A DNA stretch of 64,000 nucleotides from contig NC_092024.1 of assembly GCF_042242105.1 (NCBI RefSeq), forward strand, positions 9,821,501 to 9,885,500, given 5' to 3'. The stretch is from Pempheris klunzingeri (lineage: Eukaryota > Chordata > Actinopteri > Acropomatiformes > Pempheridae). The notes beneath the pieces are model-generated. The model did not search any database. It worked only from the letters and a program-made list of their open reading frames with translations, and was not told the DNA's origin. The position numbers and the translations under genes were made by a program. Each line of letters begins with the position of its first letter. Position 1 is the stretch's first letter. This document shows, piece by piece, positions 61,736 through 64,000 of this stretch.

Positions 61736-63712
61736 TCAGTTCACGGTGCTGCTACTGGTGACTGTGGTACTTCTCTCCTCTTTTCTAATTTTGCTGGAAT
61801 TGTAATAGTAGATAAACAGGAAGAAACCTGCGAAAACAGGGTAGACAGAAATGTATACATATAGGAAAGTAAATGAAGACTGGTGAATGTACTGTGTTCA
61901 TGTACCTTGAAAGGAGTTGAGCATGGTGAATATATAGTAGGAGGGTATGAGCAGGGGTCCGTGGCTGAAGAAGGCAAAAGCCCAGGTGATGCCGAGCAGC
62001 AGGAACAGGCCCAGAATGGCGAAAGAGTTTGTCTTGATGGAGTTGGTGTCCCTAGTTCCCCCTGCTGTGTGAGGAAAGATAAGAATCTGCCGCACAGTTA
62101 TGATGAACATGGTCAAGGTGAAGATGAACACTACAGCATAATAACCAATGTTCACCCCCTGGTGGACAACAGCATCAGAGATCCAGCACCTATAAAATAA
62201 TGATCCACTCAGTAACACAAATCTCTTTTTGTGAATAAGAAATGAGTTTTGAGGTCAGTAAGAGTTGCTTACATTTTTGCTGAATTCCCATCATCGGTAA
62301 CAATGGCTATGTAGTCATATTTTCCCAAAGCAAGAAGAGTAATCACCACTACAGCTGGCGTGACTAAAGATAAAGACAATGCATGTTTTTGTTATGCTTA
62401 TTACTATGATTGTAATGATTCTTTTGTTCAGCTATGTCGGGTTGAGAGCTCTTACCCCATCCTGTGATGCAAATCTTCATCATGTAATGCTTGATGTTAG
62501 AGGGGAGCTTCGATAGATTCAAGTACAAGTGCAGAGCCTGGATGAAAAACCAGGTGAAAGTGGCCAACAGAGTGTAGTGCATAAGTGCTGCCATTGTCAC
62601 ACAGGCACCAAAGTTCCCGAGGTTGGCAATGGACTCATTTGTGAGGAAGGACAAGTTCAGGGTTATCATGGCAACAAAGAGGTTGATCAGGATCTTAGTT
62701 GCTTGGCCTGCTTTCCTTTTTCTGTGGAGTGAGTTAGTTCTGTGTCAGCGAAAGCCATTAATATACCACATTTGAATTAGAAGCTGCCCAGTGGTCCCTT
62801 ACCTGATAAGAAAATGCATGAAGAGAGCCACAGCCAGGAAAAACACAGACAGGCCACAGCCGATTGATGTGATGTAGGTCAGCGAATTAAAATCCGAAGT
62901 GCTTATGTTTCCAGGTGGAGGTGACTGATTTAGAGAACGATGTGTAAGATGATGTGTGAAATGATAAAAGAAGAATGACATGTAATACCATCATCTTACC
63001 AACAGTATTGCAAAAAATGTTAGATGAGAGCACTGGCATGTGATGCTGTCAGCGGTCTCATTCGTCTGACAGCCATCTGTGGTCCAGATCGGTTGTTTTC
63101 CTACAATTTCAAGGCAGAAAAGAAGTCTTTTTTCACATTGATGGCTGCAGGAGATGTGACAGCGCAAGTCCTGCTGTCACATAATGGACTTTTGACTGAG
63201 CTTTAAAGTAGTGAAAGAAGATTGTTGAAGTACCTTTGCCATCCCATGACCTACAAGAAGCTGCCTTTCCAGTCTATATTCGAGTGAAAAAGAAAAATCA
63301 GTACACTCAGTCTTTCCATCACCAATTATTATTAACCTATTAACATCTTTTAGCTGTCATGTCTTTTACCTTGTTCACGTTCCTGTAACAAATGTCTATG
63401 GTATCGGACAGATGGGATATTTCAGCTCCCATTTCAATTCCAAATACCTCATTGTTGAGAAAAGAGCTGCTGGGATCGTCCTGTTGAAAGTTTAGTACTG
63501 TTCACAGTCATGATACAGGCTCTGGATGCAATTATGTAATCATTATGTTTGTGTTAACGTTCTCACTCTTACCTGATACATTTCTGGGAAAAGCAGAACT
63601 CCAGCAAACGAACCATTTCTTTTTAGTGCCAAGTCACTGGCCTCTTCGGGGATTTCCACCAACCTGTCCGTCACCGCAGCAGTGCTATTTTTAAGCATCT
63701 ACACAAACAAAC

Positions 63713-63743
<31 letters not shown>

Positions 63744-63937
63744 ATTAATAAATAAATAAACAAACAAATAAATAAATGCATACAAAGATATCACCACTTG
63801 TAACACCAATGCTGATTTTGGTAGGATTTTTGGGGGGGAGTTTAGTGATCAACCCTATAACATTGCCAATCCTTAAGACTTTTGCGCTGGAACTTTCCAT
63901 ATTTTCCACCATGGAGGAGAGGTTATTCATGATAATT
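61736..63937 (-). CDS. Adhesion G protein-coupled receptor (group G-like), C-terminal ten exons
   Basis: Ten exons join in frame on the minus strand: 63937-63784, 63698-63573, 63480-63370, 63273-63234, 63100-63000, 62924-62803, 62721-62456, 62363-62273, 62189-61906, 61827-61736, giving about 461 residues to a TGA. The first four, with the fifth, encode the end of a GAIN domain and the GPS (CRSWDG, then [17 protein letters not shown]; cleavage expected between HL and T). The Thr-initiated segment would be the tethered agonist. Exon six holds TM1, seven TM2-TM3 (with [12 protein letters not shown]), eight TM4, nine the ECL2 CWI motif and TM5-TM7, ten a 29-residue end with a short Ser/Thr-rich tail. 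All splice sites are GT-AG. The TM sequence is closest, from memory, to the ADGRG1/G2/G3/G5 group; the exact member is not assigned. The N-terminus lies beyond base 64000. The donor of the first listed exon is the least certain. Confidence 0.9.
63699..63783 (-). repeat. Tetranucleotide repeat forming a short GPCR intron
   Basis: On the plus strand: (AAAC)n, then (AACT)n, then (AAAT/AAAC)n, filling nearly all of the 85-bp intron between the exons ending at 63784 and starting at 63698. The remaining bases are little more than the GTATGC donor and GTGTAG acceptor. Confidence 0.8.
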
Positions 63938-64000
63938 CTATAATGGAAACACAAATAATTTATTATTTACAGAAAACTGCATTCATCATCACCACAACTC

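Noticed and set aside
1..64000. CRISPR arrays, operons, riboswitches, bacterial terminators or a prokaryotic defence system
   Set aside because: The sequence is eukaryotic with spliced genes and interspersed repeats; no direct-repeat/spacer array or compact gene cluster is present.

Overview
The window is vertebrate nuclear DNA from a ray-finned fish, most likely a percomorph teleost. Three things show this: multi-exon genes with GT-AG introns; two intronless-coding CYP1C cytochrome P450 genes in tandem; and several interspersed repeats that I recognise as abundant in percomorph genomes. Gene density is low. Only five protein-coding loci can be supported, and most open reading frames are chance or antisense frames.

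Layout. (1) 1-7520, plus strand: the end of dnajc17, a long last intron followed by the terminal coding exon and poly(A) signals. (2) 11124-12628, minus strand: a complete three-exon gchfr (GTP cyclohydrolase I feedback regulator, GFRP), convergent with dnajc17. As I recall it, this is the tail-to-tail arrangement of human DNAJC17/GCHFR on 15q15. (3) About 12.8-36.1 kb: no convincing gene. It holds transposon relics (a bounded hAT element with target-site duplication, a Tc1-like relic, non-LTR tails, percomorph repeats) and one candidate orphan 3' exon near 27.6 kb. (4) 36206-41848, minus strand: two CYP1C genes in tandem, with AhR/XRE-type GCGTG sites nearby. (5) About 42.3-61.5 kb: no gene seen. 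It has a G-rich tract, a cluster of five GCGTG cores at 47.3-47.5 kb, a tRNA-type SINE and microsatellites. (6) 61736-63937, minus strand: the last ten recognisable coding exons (about 461 residues) of an adhesion GPCR with GAIN domain, GPS and seven membrane segments. Its N-terminus lies beyond the window.

The genes do not form a pathway. GFRP regulates tetrahydrobiopterin synthesis, DNAJC17 is a nuclear J-domain protein, CYP1C enzymes are AhR-regulated microsomal monooxygenases, and the receptor is a surface protein. The strongest points for follow-up are a sharply bounded, nearly identical 365-bp block shared by the two CYP1C genes (probable gene conversion), the asymmetric GCGTG clusters upstream of the distal CYP1C copy, a repeat family that carries a perfect RFX X-box palindrome, and a synteny argument linking the CYP1C and CYP1B loci as paralogous blocks.
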